Shown here: positions 33,356 to 42,604 of the stretch, piece by piece
Position numbering within the stretch: the first letter of the stretch is position 1
How the letters are laid out: each line of letters starts with the position of its first letter
DNA from: Simkania sp.
Lineage (GTDB): Bacteria; Chlamydiota; Chlamydiia; Chlamydiales; Simkaniaceae
NCBI GenBank assembly: GCA_027942475.1
Contig: JAQFVP010000009.1
Span: 1-44,168, forward strand
Length of the DNA: 44,168 nt
Reading direction: 5' to 3'
Notes under the pieces: model-generated
Told to the model about the DNA's origin: nothing
The model's input: only the letters and a program-made list of their open reading frames with translations
The model's database searches: none
Made by a program: the position numbers and the translations under genes

Positions 33356-33862
33356 ATGAAAAATAGACTAGAGATTTACCTCGAAAAAATGCAAAACGGG
33401 GGGCAAGAAGTCATCAATACAAGTTCTTCTCCCTCTTTTATGGATGTCGATGAGTGGAGCGTGCAGTTTGAGTCACCTATTTCGGTTAGGGGAAGAGCCT
33501 ATTTGACGCATGATCACCTAGTGTTGCACTTGAGTGCACAGACGGTATCTCGCATTCCCTGCTCTATTTGCAGCGAAAAAGTCGATGTTGGGGTGCGGGT
33601 GCCGGAGTTTTGCCATGCAAAAAAAATCGGTGAAATCAAAGGGCGAGTGTATAATTATTCCATGCTCATCAGGGAGGCAATCTTATTGGAAACCCCCACC
33701 TACGTGGAGTGCGACCAAAAGTGCTTTAAAAGGGAAGAGTTGAATCAGTACTTGTGCTCGCCGCACGCCAAAGATCGAGCCCAATTCCCCTTTAGAAATC
33801 TCAAAAAGATGGGCTTCGCTGGTCTTGTTCGCTTATACGAGGCCCATCGCTTAACTGTTTGA
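33356..33862 (+). CDS. yceD: YceD/DUF177 family protein
   Basis: A DUF177 protein; in E. coli YceD is tied to 23S rRNA accumulation and is encoded just before rpmF, as here. From the ATG at 33356 (168 residues) it starts MKNRLEIYLEKMQNGG. The conserved Cys-containing region is SRIPCSICSEKV (a C-x-x-C), with a later C-x-x-x-C in VECDQKCF and CSPHAKD. The typical C-terminus PFRNLKKMGF resembles the PFA-L-x-x-L ending of the family. An alternative ATG lies at 33335. rpmF follows 107 bases later. Confidence 0.8.
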   Translation: MKNRLEIYLEKMQNGGQEVINTSSSPSFMDVDEWSVQFESPISVRGRAYLTHDHLVLHLSAQTVSRIPCSICSEKVDVGVRVPEFCHAKKIGEIKGRVYNYSMLIREAILLETPTYVECDQKCFKREELNQYLCSPHAKDRAQFPFRNLKKMGFAGLVRLYEAHRLTV

Positions 33863-33968
33863 TTCTTTTGACACAAGAACTCAAACCTTTATATCGAATG
33901 GTCCGCCCCGGGCTTGGATATTCGAGGTGTATTTTGATAACGCTTATCATGTAAGGAAAATAGAAAAA

Positions 33969-34151
33969 ATGGCAGTTCCAAGAAATCGTCACTCCAATGC
34001 TCGCAAAAACTCTAGGCGCTCTCACCACGCAAAGCGAGCAAAAAATATTTTGAATTGCACAAACTGTGGAAAGCCAAGGCTCCCCCATAGAATGTGTTTA
34101 TTTTGCAGTCGCTATGACGAGCGCGTAGTTGTTGATCAAGAAAAAGAGTAA
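33969..34151 (+). CDS. rpmF: Ribosomal protein L32
   Basis: A small large-subunit protein, 60 residues from the ATG at 33969: MAVPRNRHSNARKNSRRSHH is the unmistakable L32 start. It retains the zinc-binding form with CTNC and CLFC pairs separated by 9 residues. A frame extension upstream (ATG at 33927) is not expected to be used. AAGGA lies about 11 bases upstream. plsX begins one base after the stop, the usual rpmF-plsX order. Confidence 0.97.
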   Translation: MAVPRNRHSNARKNSRRSHHAKRAKNILNCTNCGKPRLPHRMCLFCSRYDERVVVDQEKE

Positions 34152-34152
34152 G

Positions 34153-35157
34153 ATGCTACTGATCGGTATCGATCTCTTAGGGGGCGAACACCATTGCTTG
34201 ACCCACATTTTAGATACCCTTTGCTTCATCTATAAAACAAAATCATACCCCCTTCGCCTTCTTTTTTTTGTCACGCCAAAGATCGGCGCGAAGCTCAGAG
34301 AGTTCCAAAGCTCTAATAAAGCCCTCCTGCCCAAAGAATTTTTATCACTTTATGAGGTAGAGGAAGTCATCCAGATGCAGGATTCTCCCCTCTTCGCAAT
34401 TCGAAGGAAAAAAAACTCCTCTCTCAGCGTTGCCATGCGTTTTTTAAAGGAAGGGAAAATCAACGCGCTCGTATCGACGGGCAACACGGGAGCCCTGGTC
34501 GCGGCCGCCCAAATTTATCTGCCCCTTTTTAAGGGGATCAGGCGTAGTGCTCTGATGGCCGTGCTTCCCACGAAAAAATCGCTTCTCGCCGTACTCGATG
34601 TCGGGGCAAACGTCTCATGCACTACTAATCACGTGGTGCAAATTGCCCAAATGGGTCTTGCCTATCAGAAAAGTCGAGGAGTGCGCTGCCCACGCCTTGG
34701 TCTTCTCAATATTGGCACCGAAGAAACAAAGGGGCACGGAGAAATACGCAAGACCTATCGATGCCTTCAAGAACTTCATCTATCAAATAGGAGTTTTACT
34801 TTTGTTGGAAATGTCGAAGGAAAAGAAATTTTTTCGGGAAACATCGATATCCTTGTGACAGATGGATTTACGGGAAATGTCTTTTTAAAAACAGCAGAGG
34901 GAATTTCTGCTTTTATCTTGGATATCATACAAGAAAATCAAGCGATATTCGATATATCTCAGTCCCTTTTTGACCGCCTTACAAAAGGGCTCCGCTTGGC
35001 AAAATGTCCAGGGGCAATTCTCTGTGGTGTAGAAAATATTGTTATGAAATGCCGTGGAGACGCCAGTCCAGAGGCCATTACAAATGGGGTGCAAACCGCT
35101 TTCGACCTGGTAGAGAATCAATTTATCTCAAAGATGAAGCACCAATTGGGAGGGTAG
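34153..35157 (+). CDS. plsX: Phosphate acyltransferase PlsX
   Basis: Converts acyl-ACP to acyl-phosphate, the first step of phospholipid synthesis. From the ATG at 34153 (334 residues) the N-terminus is MLLIGIDLLGGEHH (family: IALDAMGGD). Further family blocks are KEGKINALVSTGNTGALVA, VLDVGANVSC, GLLNIGTEETKGHGE, FVGNVEGKEIF and ILVTDGFTGNVFLKTAEG. It follows rpmF by one base and is a metabolic partner of plsB downstream; the two flank rng. Confidence 0.95.
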   Translation: MLLIGIDLLGGEHHCLTHILDTLCFIYKTKSYPLRLLFFVTPKIGAKLREFQSSNKALLPKEFLSLYEVEEVIQMQDSPLFAIRRKKNSSLSVAMRFLKEGKINALVSTGNTGALVAAAQIYLPLFKGIRRSALMAVLPTKKSLLAVLDVGANVSCTTNHVVQIAQMGLAYQKSRGVRCPRLGLLNIGTEETKGHGEIRKTYRCLQELHLSNRSFTFVGNVEGKEIFSGNIDILVTDGFTGNVFLKTAEGISAFILDIIQENQAIFDISQSLFDRLTKGLRLAKCPGAILCGVENIVMKCRGDASPEAITNGVQTAFDLVENQFISKMKHQLGG

Positions 35158-35183
35158 ACACTTGGTTTTTGCTAGAAAAACAT

Positions 35184-35204
35184 GTCATTTTGATGTAAAA
35201 TGAC
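35184..35204 (+). other. Perfect stem-loop ahead of rng, overlapping a promoter-like box
   Basis: GTCATTTT, a 5-base loop and AAAATGAC form a perfect 8-bp hairpin 35 bases before the rng start and 27 bases after plsX. No T-run follows, so it is not a standard terminator. TAAAAT at 35196-35201, with TAGAAA 17 bases upstream, is a possible promoter that would initiate inside or just after the hairpin. Confidence 0.5.
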
Positions 35205-35238
35205 CCCTTAGGCGCGCGAGAATTGTAACGGTAAATCG

Positions 35239-36783
35239 ATGAAAGAAATTTTGATTAACTCTACTTCGAAAGAGAAGAGATGTGCGATTTTAAGATATGG
35301 AAAGCTCCAAGATTTGATCTTGGAAAGGAAATCAAATCAGCAGCTTGTGGGGAATATTTACCGCGGAGAAGTAATTAATATTCTTCACAATATCCAATCC
35401 GCTTTTATTGACATCCATGAAGGGGAGAATGGGTTCATCCATATCAGCGATATTGTAGAAAATACCCAGAAGTTTCAGGAAATGTTTGACATGGAATTTG
35501 ACTGGGAATGCGATATCAAAACAATTGAACCCAGAAAGGTAAAAGATGTGGATATTTCTAAATTCATGGAGATCGGGCACCCGGTTCTCGTTCAAGTAGT
35601 CAAAGAACCTATTGGCTCAAAGGGAGCTCGTTTGACCTCTAACATCACGATTGCGGGTCGCTACCTCGTATTGCTCCCCAATACCTCCCATAGAGGAGTA
35701 TCACACAAAGTGATCGACCGGTCCGAAAAAGAGCGTCTCATCAAGATCATCCGCGCCTTCGAAATGCCTCAACGCATGGGACTTATTTGTCGCACAGCGA
35801 GCGTCAATGTAAATCCGGATGTGCTCATCCAAGAGGCGAACGAACTCCTCAAAACTTGGGTAGAAATTCAAGAAGAATTCCATAAGCACTCAAAGCCCAC
35901 ACGCCTTTACAAAGATTCAGACCTCATCAAAAAAGCGATCTTAAGGGCTGTCGACGAAAAGTTTCACCGGATCTTAGTTGATGATTACAAAACATTTCAG
36001 TACGCTCGCAAAATCTATGCGCGGTATAAAAGTGAACATACGATTAAACTGGAATACTATCGGGATAAAGTCCCCATGTTTGACCGATTTATGGTTGAAA
36101 ACGAGATCAGCCGATGTCTAAAACGGAAAATTTGGCTTCAAAATGGAGGATATCTCTTTTTTGACAAAACAGAGGCGATGTACACTATTGATGTAAACTC
36201 AGGCCGTAGCACCTCTTCAAATGAAAATATTGATGTGGAAGAGACACTTGTCCGAATCAATATGGAAGCAGCGGTTGAAATCGCACGTCAATTACGGATT
36301 CGCAATATTGGTGGTCTTATCATCTGTGACTTTATCGACATGCGTGTGAGAAAAAATCAACGACGCGTTTTAGAAGTGCTCAAAGAGGCGATGGCCCAAG
36401 ACCCCGCTAAATGTACCTTTTTAGGGATGAGTGATTTTGGCCTGGTAGAAATGACCCGTCAACGCACACGGGAATCACTGGTTCATACCCTTTTTAATTC
36501 CTGCCCTTACTGCAGTGGACAGGGAATGATCAAAAACTACGAAAGCATTGCCATCGAGATTGAGCGGGCAATTCGATGCCTAATTGAACAGCACCGAGAA
36601 TTGCAGCTCAAATTAATCACACATCCAGAAATGGATGAGTTTTTATCAAGCACCGATAAAAAACTCTTTGAGTCTATTGCAAAGAAAAAACGGGGCGAAA
36701 TCAAATTCGGAGTCAGCGACGAGTTTCATTTAAATAGTTTTGAATTCTATTCACTTGCTCATGGGAACAAACTCGAGTTCTGA
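35239..36783 (+). CDS. rng: Ribonuclease G/E family endoribonuclease
   Basis: Single-strand-specific endoribonuclease of rRNA maturation and mRNA decay. The 514 residues include an S1 domain near 38-125 (GNIYRGEVINILHNIQSAFIDI, GENGFIHISDI), the 5'-sensor and RNase H-like core, the catalytic Asp in YTIDVNSGRS near 320, the second in IICDFIDMR, and the zinc-link CPYCSGQG near 430. The length matches RNase G-like proteins, not full RNase E with its scaffold tail. It overlaps plsB by 23 bases if plsB starts at 36761. Confidence 0.95.
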   Translation: MKEILINSTSKEKRCAILRYGKLQDLILERKSNQQLVGNIYRGEVINILHNIQSAFIDIHEGENGFIHISDIVENTQKFQEMFDMEFDWECDIKTIEPRKVKDVDISKFMEIGHPVLVQVVKEPIGSKGARLTSNITIAGRYLVLLPNTSHRGVSHKVIDRSEKERLIKIIRAFEMPQRMGLICRTASVNVNPDVLIQEANELLKTWVEIQEEFHKHSKPTRLYKDSDLIKKAILRAVDEKFHRILVDDYKTFQYARKIYARYKSEHTIKLEYYRDKVPMFDRFMVENEISRCLKRKIWLQNGGYLFFDKTEAMYTIDVNSGRSTSSNENIDVEETLVRINMEAAVEIARQLRIRNIGGLIICDFIDMRVRKNQRRVLEVLKEAMAQDPAKCTFLGMSDFGLVEMTRQRTRESLVHTLFNSCPYCSGQGMIKNYESIAIEIERAIRCLIEQHRELQLKLITHPEMDEFLSSTDKKLFESIAKKKRGEIKFGVSDEFHLNSFEFYSLAHGNKLEF

Positions 36784-37786
36784 TTCAAATCTTTTCAAAG
36801 AGAAAATTCGGTGTCTGGTCTCAGATACTACCCTTCCCCCGAAATACAAAGCAATTGTACAGGGGTTTTTGGAGAGTTACCAAGCAGTAATCGTTGCCCA
36901 TGGCAAAGAGATCGACACCTGTTTGCCCTTGTTTAAGCATTTCCTCTGTCTACTTGAAAAGCAATTGCAATTGCCCTACCAGTTCCAACCATACCATCGC
37001 GCCATTAGAAACCCAATCGATTATTATCAGTTTGGGTGCGACTTTCTCAAGCCGCTCATCGATCTTCCCCGCTCAACAACTGGTGGTTTAGACCATCTCA
37101 AAATAATCACTGATCAACTCGATCGCCGAGAAAATGTCATTTTGTTTGCCAATCATCAGACAGAAGCCGACCCGCAAGCGATCAGTGTCCTCTTGAGAAA
37201 GCATGCCCCACAGTTTGCTGAACAACTCATTTTTGTAGCGGGGGAACGGGTTACAACCGATCTCTTGGCCATTCCGTTTAGTATGGGGCGTCACCTCCTT
37301 TGCATCTACTCAAAAAAATATATCGATACTCCCCCTGCCCAGAAACGGGAAAAACAGCTACATAATAAAAGGGTGATGGCTCTTATGTCAGACTTGCTCA
37401 GAGAAGGGGGGCACGCTATTTATGTCGCTCCGAGTGGGGGAAGGGATCGCACCGACATCCACGGAACTATTCAATTAGCTCCTTTTGACCCCCAAAGCAT
37501 TGAAATGTTTTACTTAATGACTCAAAAAGCTGATACACCCACTCACTTTTACACTTTGACCTTATCCACCTACCGCTTGCTACCTCCACCTCAGCATACG
37601 CAAACAGAAATCGGTGAAAAACGGTTCACCCATGGTGGTGCAATTCACCTATCTTTCGGACCTGAAGTCAATATGGAAGCTATTCCCACATTTACCCCAA
37701 ACATGAATAGGCGCGAAAAAAGGCAACATCGGGCGGATTTTTTGTGGCGGCAAATGCAGAAAGAATACAACCGATTTCCCCGTTAA
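36761..37786 (+). CDS. plsB: Glycerol-3-phosphate acyltransferase, soluble plant-type
   Basis: Acylates glycerol 3-phosphate, the first committed step of phospholipid synthesis. The 341-residue length and the N-terminal helical domain match the plastid/chlamydial type, not the long membrane-bound E. coli PlsB. The acyltransferase H-x4-D box is NHQTEADP near residues 131-138, with later VAGERVTTDLLAIPF, VAPSGGRDR and LAPFDPQSIEMF. ATG 36761 starts inside the end of rng; a TTG at 36740 is also in frame. Confidence 0.95.
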   Translation: MGTNSSSDSNLFKEKIRCLVSDTTLPPKYKAIVQGFLESYQAVIVAHGKEIDTCLPLFKHFLCLLEKQLQLPYQFQPYHRAIRNPIDYYQFGCDFLKPLIDLPRSTTGGLDHLKIITDQLDRRENVILFANHQTEADPQAISVLLRKHAPQFAEQLIFVAGERVTTDLLAIPFSMGRHLLCIYSKKYIDTPPAQKREKQLHNKRVMALMSDLLREGGHAIYVAPSGGRDRTDIHGTIQLAPFDPQSIEMFYLMTQKADTPTHFYTLTLSTYRLLPPPQHTQTEIGEKRFTHGGAIHLSFGPEVNMEAIPTFTPNMNRREKRQHRADFLWRQMQKEYNRFPR

Positions 37787-37825
37787 TCTTTACCTCTCTC
37801 CTCCTTGCAACACGCATGTGCTATC

Positions 37826-37861
37826 CGCTATATTGACATAGCAATAGCGATACAGTAAAAT
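37826..37861 (+). promoter_or_regulatory. Near-consensus promoter of the insulinase gene with palindromic site
   Basis: A perfect TTGACA (37833-37838), a 17-base spacer and TAAAAT (37856-37861, five of six) form the best promoter seen in the window. The -35 box sits inside inverted repeats: GCTAT (37827-37831) pairs with ATAGC (37838-37842), and CGCTAT (37826-37831) pairs with ATAGCG (37844-37849). This may be an operator. The leader would be about 90 bases. Confidence 0.7.
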
Positions 37862-37954
37862 TCTGATGTTTATGCAAGTTTTCGTATGAATTTCACAAAA
37901 ATATTGAAAAAGATCGTAAACGATTTTGAATAACCACTTGATTACAGAAAGTAG

Positions 37955-40846
37955 ATGATGAAATTTTCCCCTTTTTTCCCTTTTTTGTTTGGCTGGACTT
38001 TTTGTCTCTTTGCTCATACAGGCTACGAAGAGGTCATTGATAGAAACGAATTGATCATTCGGACACCTAGCCTCTCTTCTCAGGTCAGGAGTAAAATAAA
38101 ACTGGATAACGGCCTGAAGGTATTGCTTATCTCCGATCCCGAGGCCACTCAATCAGCCGCCTCTCTTTGCGTAGAAGTGGGTTCTTGGTCTGATCCCCCC
38201 GCTTACCCCGGTATGGCTCATTTTGTCGAGCATCTCATTTTCTTGGGAAGCCACACCTATCCAGAAGAGAATGGGTATTCTAAACAGGTAACACAAGGAG
38301 GTGGAAAGTCCAATGCGTTTACTACTTCTGACCGAACTGTCTACACATTTTCAACCAATCACGACGCATTTTTGACCACTTTGGATTATTTCGCGCACAT
38401 GTTTATCGACCCTCTTTTCCCCCAATCTGGTGTGCGGCGCGAATTGCATGCCATTGATCAAGAACATGACAAGAATATTGAACGGGAGAATCTTCGCACA
38501 CGTATGGTCATACGAGAAATGGGAAATCCAGATCACCCCAACGCTCGTTTCTCAACGGGGAATGCCTCAACCCTTGAGGGAATTCCCAACGCAGCCATCA
38601 CTCAGTGGTATCGGAACCACTACAGCTCCGATAAGGCTCATTTGGTCCTCTATTCCGTCGAAACAATCGATAAGCTCAAAGAGCTCGCCGTTGCTCATTT
38701 TTCTGCTTTTCCTCTCGTTTCATTGCCTAAGGAAACATTTGTAGCAAGGCTGACAACTCCCGATCAAGAGGGTACAATGACATACATCACGCCTATCAAA
38801 GACGTCAGAGAGCTGGGTGTGAAGTGGGAACTTCCCCGAGAGGTCTTTACTAACAAAGAGGATAGCTCAAGTGGTTTGCTCTCCAAAATCTTATCTAGTC
38901 AACACCGAGGTAGCCTACACCACCAATTAAAAGAAGAGCAACTCATCGAAACAATGTCCGCGTATCGCCACCCTTTTTCTAAAGATAGTGGTTTTTATGC
39001 CATTCGTTTTGATTTAACATCCAAGGGAGTGGAACAAAAAGATTACATCTGCACCCGTTTATTTGAATCCCTCAACAAGTTGAAAACGCAGGGCATTCCC
39101 CTCTACTTTTTTAAAGACGCCCAAACAACCGCACGGTTGGGTTATGAATACCAAGCGCGAACCCATCCCTTCGAATGGGTTACCGAATTTGCTTATCGCA
39201 TGGCAGAAGAATCGCTTGAAACATTCCCACAAAAATGCGTGCTTCCCTCTACCTACAGCGCCCAACAAGCTCTACATTTTTTAAGCTATCTCGATCCTTG
39301 CAAAGCACTCTACATTCTGAAAGCCCCTCACGAAGAATCGAAAGTCAGAGGAAAAATGAAAGAAAAATGGTCGGGAGCAGAGTATACAATTACAAAAATC
39401 GATAGTGCAAAGATGAAGAAATGGAGCGCAGCGCAGCCGAGTGCATGGGCGATTTACCCGGAGAAAAATCCCTATATTCCCTCAAATTTCGAGCTCGTAA
39501 CAAGCAGAGAAATCAAGCAGAAAACCCCTATTCCACAGCTGCTTAAACAAGATGAACGCGGTAAATTATACTACTGGAAAGATGAAAGGTACCTCTTACC
39601 AGACATCTGTTGGATTGTTAGTTTCAAATCACCACATATTACAAAAGATGCACGCCAGCTCGCATTGTGCTCTCTATTTGAAAGATGCCTCGATGACCAT
39701 TTAACTTCAGCGACTTACTACGCCCGCAGTGCGGGTTTGCAAACGGCTGCCGAAATCACCGAGTGCAAACTTACTCTTGCTATCAAAGGATTTGGTCAAC
39801 ATGCCCTCCCCGCTTTAGAGGTTATGTTAGATGGATTGCATACATGCAAGTGGACAAAAGAGGAATTTGAACTGAATCGCCAGATACTGATAGGCGACTA
39901 CAAAAATTTTTGCAAGTCCTCCTCCCATAACCAAGGGTGGTTTTTAATGAAATGGGTTCTACTCAAAAATTATCCCAAGCAAGAAGATTTTGTGTCGGCA
40001 CTGCGCGAGATCACCTATGAAGATTTTCTTGCGTTTAAAACCGCTTTGCCTCAGCAATTGTATGGAGAGGCAATGCTTGCGGGAAATCTAACGCAAAAAG
40101 ATGCCGAACAGTTATGGCAAAAGGTGCAAACAAAGCTTAATTACGCCCCCTTTTCACAAGAAAAATCGATGCCAAACGCCCCTTTTTTGATTGCACCAGA
40201 TATAGGTCCTTGTAAACTGTATCAAAGCGTCAGTGCACTCGGCCATACTGCCGTCTTAGTAGTGCAAAACGACGCCTATTCTCTTGAAAAAAGCGCATCT
40301 GCATCTGTCTTAGAAAAGGCAATGGCCGAAGATTTTTTTCATACTTTGCGTACAAAACAGCAGACAGCTTACATTGCCAAATCGCGTACAATTGATGAAG
40401 ATGGGCAATTGCAGCACGTTTTTTTAGTCCAATCGAGTACTCACAAGCCGGATGAACTCATCCATAGATTTGAACTATTTTTAGAAGGTTATGTTAAAGA
40501 TTTTGAATCGAAAATTTCGACAAGCGATTTTGAAAAAATCCGAGATAGCTTGGTAACAAAGCTGCTAAAATCTCCCAAAAATCTCGCCGAAATGACATCG
40601 ATTTTGTATGAATTAGGGTTTACACACGGATCAAATTTCCACTACATAGAGGAGAGGGCGCAAGCGATTGCAGACCTTGATTACGAAACATTTAAGAAAC
40701 ATTCCATACAGTGCCTTTCGCGAAAAAACCCAAGGCGCATTGCTCTGATGATCGAAGGGTATTCACCCGAAGGAAAAAGTTTTGGCTACAAACAGTTATC
40801 AATGGAAGAGTTAAAAAATCAAAGTAGTGGGAGTGAGGCCCAATAA
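37955..40846 (+). CDS. ptr: Insulinase/pitrilysin family zinc protease (M16)
   Basis: A large M16A metallopeptidase of 963 residues, close to E. coli protease III (962). The N-terminus (MMKFSPFFPFLFGWTFCLFA) looks like a signal peptide, so a periplasmic location is likely. The inverted zinc motif H-x-x-E-H is HFVEH at 89-93 in MAHFVEHLIFLGS, with the downstream catalytic/ligand Glu region in RRELHAIDQEHDKN near 160-175 and GGGKSNAFT near 115. The C-terminal half holds the second, inactive pair of M16 domains, including LRTKQQTAYIA. Two adjacent ATG codons start it. It ends immediately next to the convergent yebC stop. Confidence 0.95.
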   Translation: MMKFSPFFPFLFGWTFCLFAHTGYEEVIDRNELIIRTPSLSSQVRSKIKLDNGLKVLLISDPEATQSAASLCVEVGSWSDPPAYPGMAHFVEHLIFLGSHTYPEENGYSKQVTQGGGKSNAFTTSDRTVYTFSTNHDAFLTTLDYFAHMFIDPLFPQSGVRRELHAIDQEHDKNIERENLRTRMVIREMGNPDHPNARFSTGNASTLEGIPNAAITQWYRNHYSSDKAHLVLYSVETIDKLKELAVAHFSAFPLVSLPKETFVARLTTPDQEGTMTYITPIKDVRELGVKWELPREVFTNKEDSSSGLLSKILSSQHRGSLHHQLKEEQLIETMSAYRHPFSKDSGFYAIRFDLTSKGVEQKDYICTRLFESLNKLKTQGIPLYFFKDAQTTARLGYEYQARTHPFEWVTEFAYRMAEESLETFPQKCVLPSTYSAQQALHFLSYLDPCKALYILKAPHEESKVRGKMKEKWSGAEYTITKIDSAKMKKWSAAQPSAWAIYPEKNPYIPSNFELVTSREIKQKTPIPQLLKQDERGKLYYWKDERYLLPDICWIVSFKSPHITKDARQLALCSLFERCLDDHLTSATYYARSAGLQTAAEITECKLTLAIKGFGQHALPALEVMLDGLHTCKWTKEEFELNRQILIGDYKNFCKSSSHNQGWFLMKWVLLKNYPKQEDFVSALREITYEDFLAFKTALPQQLYGEAMLAGNLTQKDAEQLWQKVQTKLNYAPFSQEKSMPNAPFLIAPDIGPCKLYQSVSALGHTAVLVVQNDAYSLEKSASASVLEKAMAEDFFHTLRTKQQTAYIAKSRTIDEDGQLQHVFLVQSSTHKPDELIHRFELFLEGYVKDFESKISTSDFEKIRDSLVTKLLKSPKNLAEMTSILYELGFTHGSNFHYIEERAQAIADLDYETFKKHSIQCLSRKNPRRIALMIEGYSPEGKSFGYKQLSMEELKNQSSGSEAQ

Positions 40847-41563
40847 TTACTCACTCATATTATGAAACACCGCGTCAATATCATCTAGCGATTCCAAAAA
40901 TGCAATCAGCTCTTGATTGGCCCTGCGCTCTTGGTCGGAGCACTCAACCCACACTTTGGGTATCATCTCCAAGCTTACCTCTGTGCAAACAATGCCTTGC
41001 ATCTCGAATTGCTTTTTGACTGCAGCTATTTGATCGGGCTTTGTGATCACAATATAGATATCATCTAATTCGTCAAAATCCTCTGCTCCCGCTTGTGTGG
41101 CCTGAGCAAAGAGGGTTTCTTCATTTGCTTGATCTTTTCCAATTTGAATCACCCCTTTTTGCTCGAAATTATACGCAACAGATCCGGGAGATGCCACCAC
41201 GCCCCCTTTTTTATTGGTGGCAATGCGCATGTCAGAGAGGGTGCGATTTTTATTATCGGTCATTGCATCGACAATAATTCCCACACCCCCATGACCGTAA
41301 ATTTCGTATGTGATGGCGCTAAAATCTTTTTGATCCTGATTGGAGGCGGTCTTGATATTACGGGCAATCACATCAGCAGATACATTGGCGTCACGCGCTT
41401 TTTGCAAAGCAATCCGCAGTTTGGGATTTGTTTTGGGATCCGCCCCCCCCTGTTTTACGGCACTAATCATCTCTTTGGCAATCCGAGAAAACAACTTGGA
41501 TTTTTTGGCATCTGCTCTCCCTTTCTTATGTTTAATATTGGCCCATTTACTATGCCCAGCCAT
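40847..41563 (-). CDS. yebC: YebC/PmpR family protein
   Basis: A conserved protein known as a transcriptional regulator in some bacteria and, more recently, as a factor relieving ribosome stalling. The 238-residue length is standard. The start MAGHSKWANIKHKKGRADAKK is diagnostic, followed by IYGHGGVGIIVDAMTDNKNRT and GSVAYNFEQKG. Gene order prfB-acetyltransferase-yebC matches what I recall of Chlamydia (CT459-CT457). It ends tail to tail with ptr with no gap. Confidence 0.96.
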   Translation of the reverse strand: MAGHSKWANIKHKKGRADAKKSKLFSRIAKEMISAVKQGGADPKTNPKLRIALQKARDANVSADVIARNIKTASNQDQKDFSAITYEIYGHGGVGIIVDAMTDNKNRTLSDMRIATNKKGGVVASPGSVAYNFEQKGVIQIGKDQANEETLFAQATQAGAEDFDELDDIYIVITKPDQIAAVKKQFEMQGIVCTEVSLEMIPKVWVECSDQERRANQELIAFLESLDDIDAVFHNMSE

Positions 41564-41578
41564 GCGCGCGTCCTTTTT

Positions 41579-42079
41579 TCATAACAATTTCTGCATCAAA
41601 ATTTTATCATAGTAGGTTCCATCGATTTCTTTGAGGTATTTAGGATGACAGCCATACTTTTTAAATCCAAGCCTCTCGTAGAGGCGGATTGCCGGATTAT
41701 TTTCGTAGACTTCCAGATGGAGGAGCTCGATATAAAACTTTTCTTTTGCCAACTTCTCCAAAGCTCTGATGAGCACAGTTCCAACTCCCCGACCTCGAAA
41801 CGGTTTATCTACAACCACAACGAAAAGACTTTGATGCTTGAACTTGTCAATGGACTGGATGTAGAGGTTGGCACATCCAGCTAGTTTTTTTTTGTATATG
41901 GCAGTAAGAGACATTTTCCTTTCCACATACTGGCGCCAATAACGGATTGCATCTTCTACTTCCCTCTTGTCAATCATCGGAAACCCTTTGAGCACTTCCC
42001 GATCGAGCAGCCACCCTTGTACCTGAGCTAAATCCTCCATCTTGGTCGCTCTAATTTGGACGATTGGTTTTCTCACCAT
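41579..42079 (-). CDS. GNAT family N-acetyltransferase, copy 2
   Basis: A 166-residue acetyl-CoA-dependent acyltransferase. The acetyl-CoA loop is RGRGVG (pattern R/Q-x-x-G-x-G) in VDKPFRGRGVGTVLIRALEKL near residues 95-115, with LHLEVYENNPAIRLYERLGFKKYG downstream. It resembles RimJ/RimL/SpeG-like enzymes; the substrate is unknown. It follows another GNAT gene by 15 bases and may have arisen by duplication, although the two are well diverged. One of them corresponds to the single acetyltransferase that I recall between yebC and prfB in Chlamydia. Confidence 0.88.
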   Translation of the reverse strand: MVRKPIVQIRATKMEDLAQVQGWLLDREVLKGFPMIDKREVEDAIRYWRQYVERKMSLTAIYKKKLAGCANLYIQSIDKFKHQSLFVVVVDKPFRGRGVGTVLIRALEKLAKEKFYIELLHLEVYENNPAIRLYERLGFKKYGCHPKYLKEIDGTYYDKILMQKLL

Positions 42080-42094
42080 TTACTAATCCACCTC

Positions 42095-42604
42095 TTACTT
42101 GAGTTGCTTTTCCACAACAATTCGATCCAAGTACACTTTCTCTTTTAGTTTGACAAAGTTCTTTTGCCTAAACACTTCTCTATACTCCAACTTCTTAAGA
42201 ACAGAAAGCCCTGGGCATCCTTCATATGTCTCGAGGTGCACTTTTTCAAATCGAAAGTAGGTCTTTGCCAGGTGGGTTGCATTTCTAACAATTGAGGTTG
42301 CAATCCCCTTGCCTTGCATTTCGGGATCCACGACAAAATAGAGAAGACAGTGATGAATGAGCTTTCGGTAAGGCATGAGAAAGAGGGTGGCAATGCCGAC
42401 GGGTCGGCCTTGATAATCAGCAGTTAAGCTCGCACCAAAACGGGAAAACCCGATCCAGTTTTTCGTCATGTCATCAATATCTTTTTGAGTTGAGACCGGG
42501 TACCATTTTGCTACATCTTCGTGGCATATCCATCTAACTAAATCGGGCAAATCCTCTTGCTTAGAATAACGAATATTATAATCCGGGCTGTTGATTATCC
42601 TCAT
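42095..42604 (-). CDS. GNAT family N-acetyltransferase, copy 1
   Basis: A 169-residue GNAT protein starting MRIINSPDYNIRYSKQEDLPDLVRW. The acetyl-CoA-binding loop is QGKGIA in VDPEMQGKGIATSIVRNATHLA near residues 95-115, followed by KVHLETYEGCPGLSVLKKLEYRE. Its ATG shares a base with the prfB stop (TAATG), so translation is likely coupled. Its position directly behind a release factor gene suggests, without proof, a role in protein N-terminal or ribosomal acetylation. Confidence 0.87.
   Translation of the reverse strand: MRIINSPDYNIRYSKQEDLPDLVRWICHEDVAKWYPVSTQKDIDDMTKNWIGFSRFGASLTADYQGRPVGIATLFLMPYRKLIHHCLLYFVVDPEMQGKGIATSIVRNATHLAKTYFRFEKVHLETYEGCPGLSVLKKLEYREVFRQKNFVKLKEKVYLDRIVVEKQLK

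Noticed and set aside
37790..38152. A 120-codon minus-strand frame across the ptr promoter and start
   Set aside because: It overlaps a near-consensus promoter and the signal-peptide region of ptr, has no similarity to known proteins and no ribosome-binding site.
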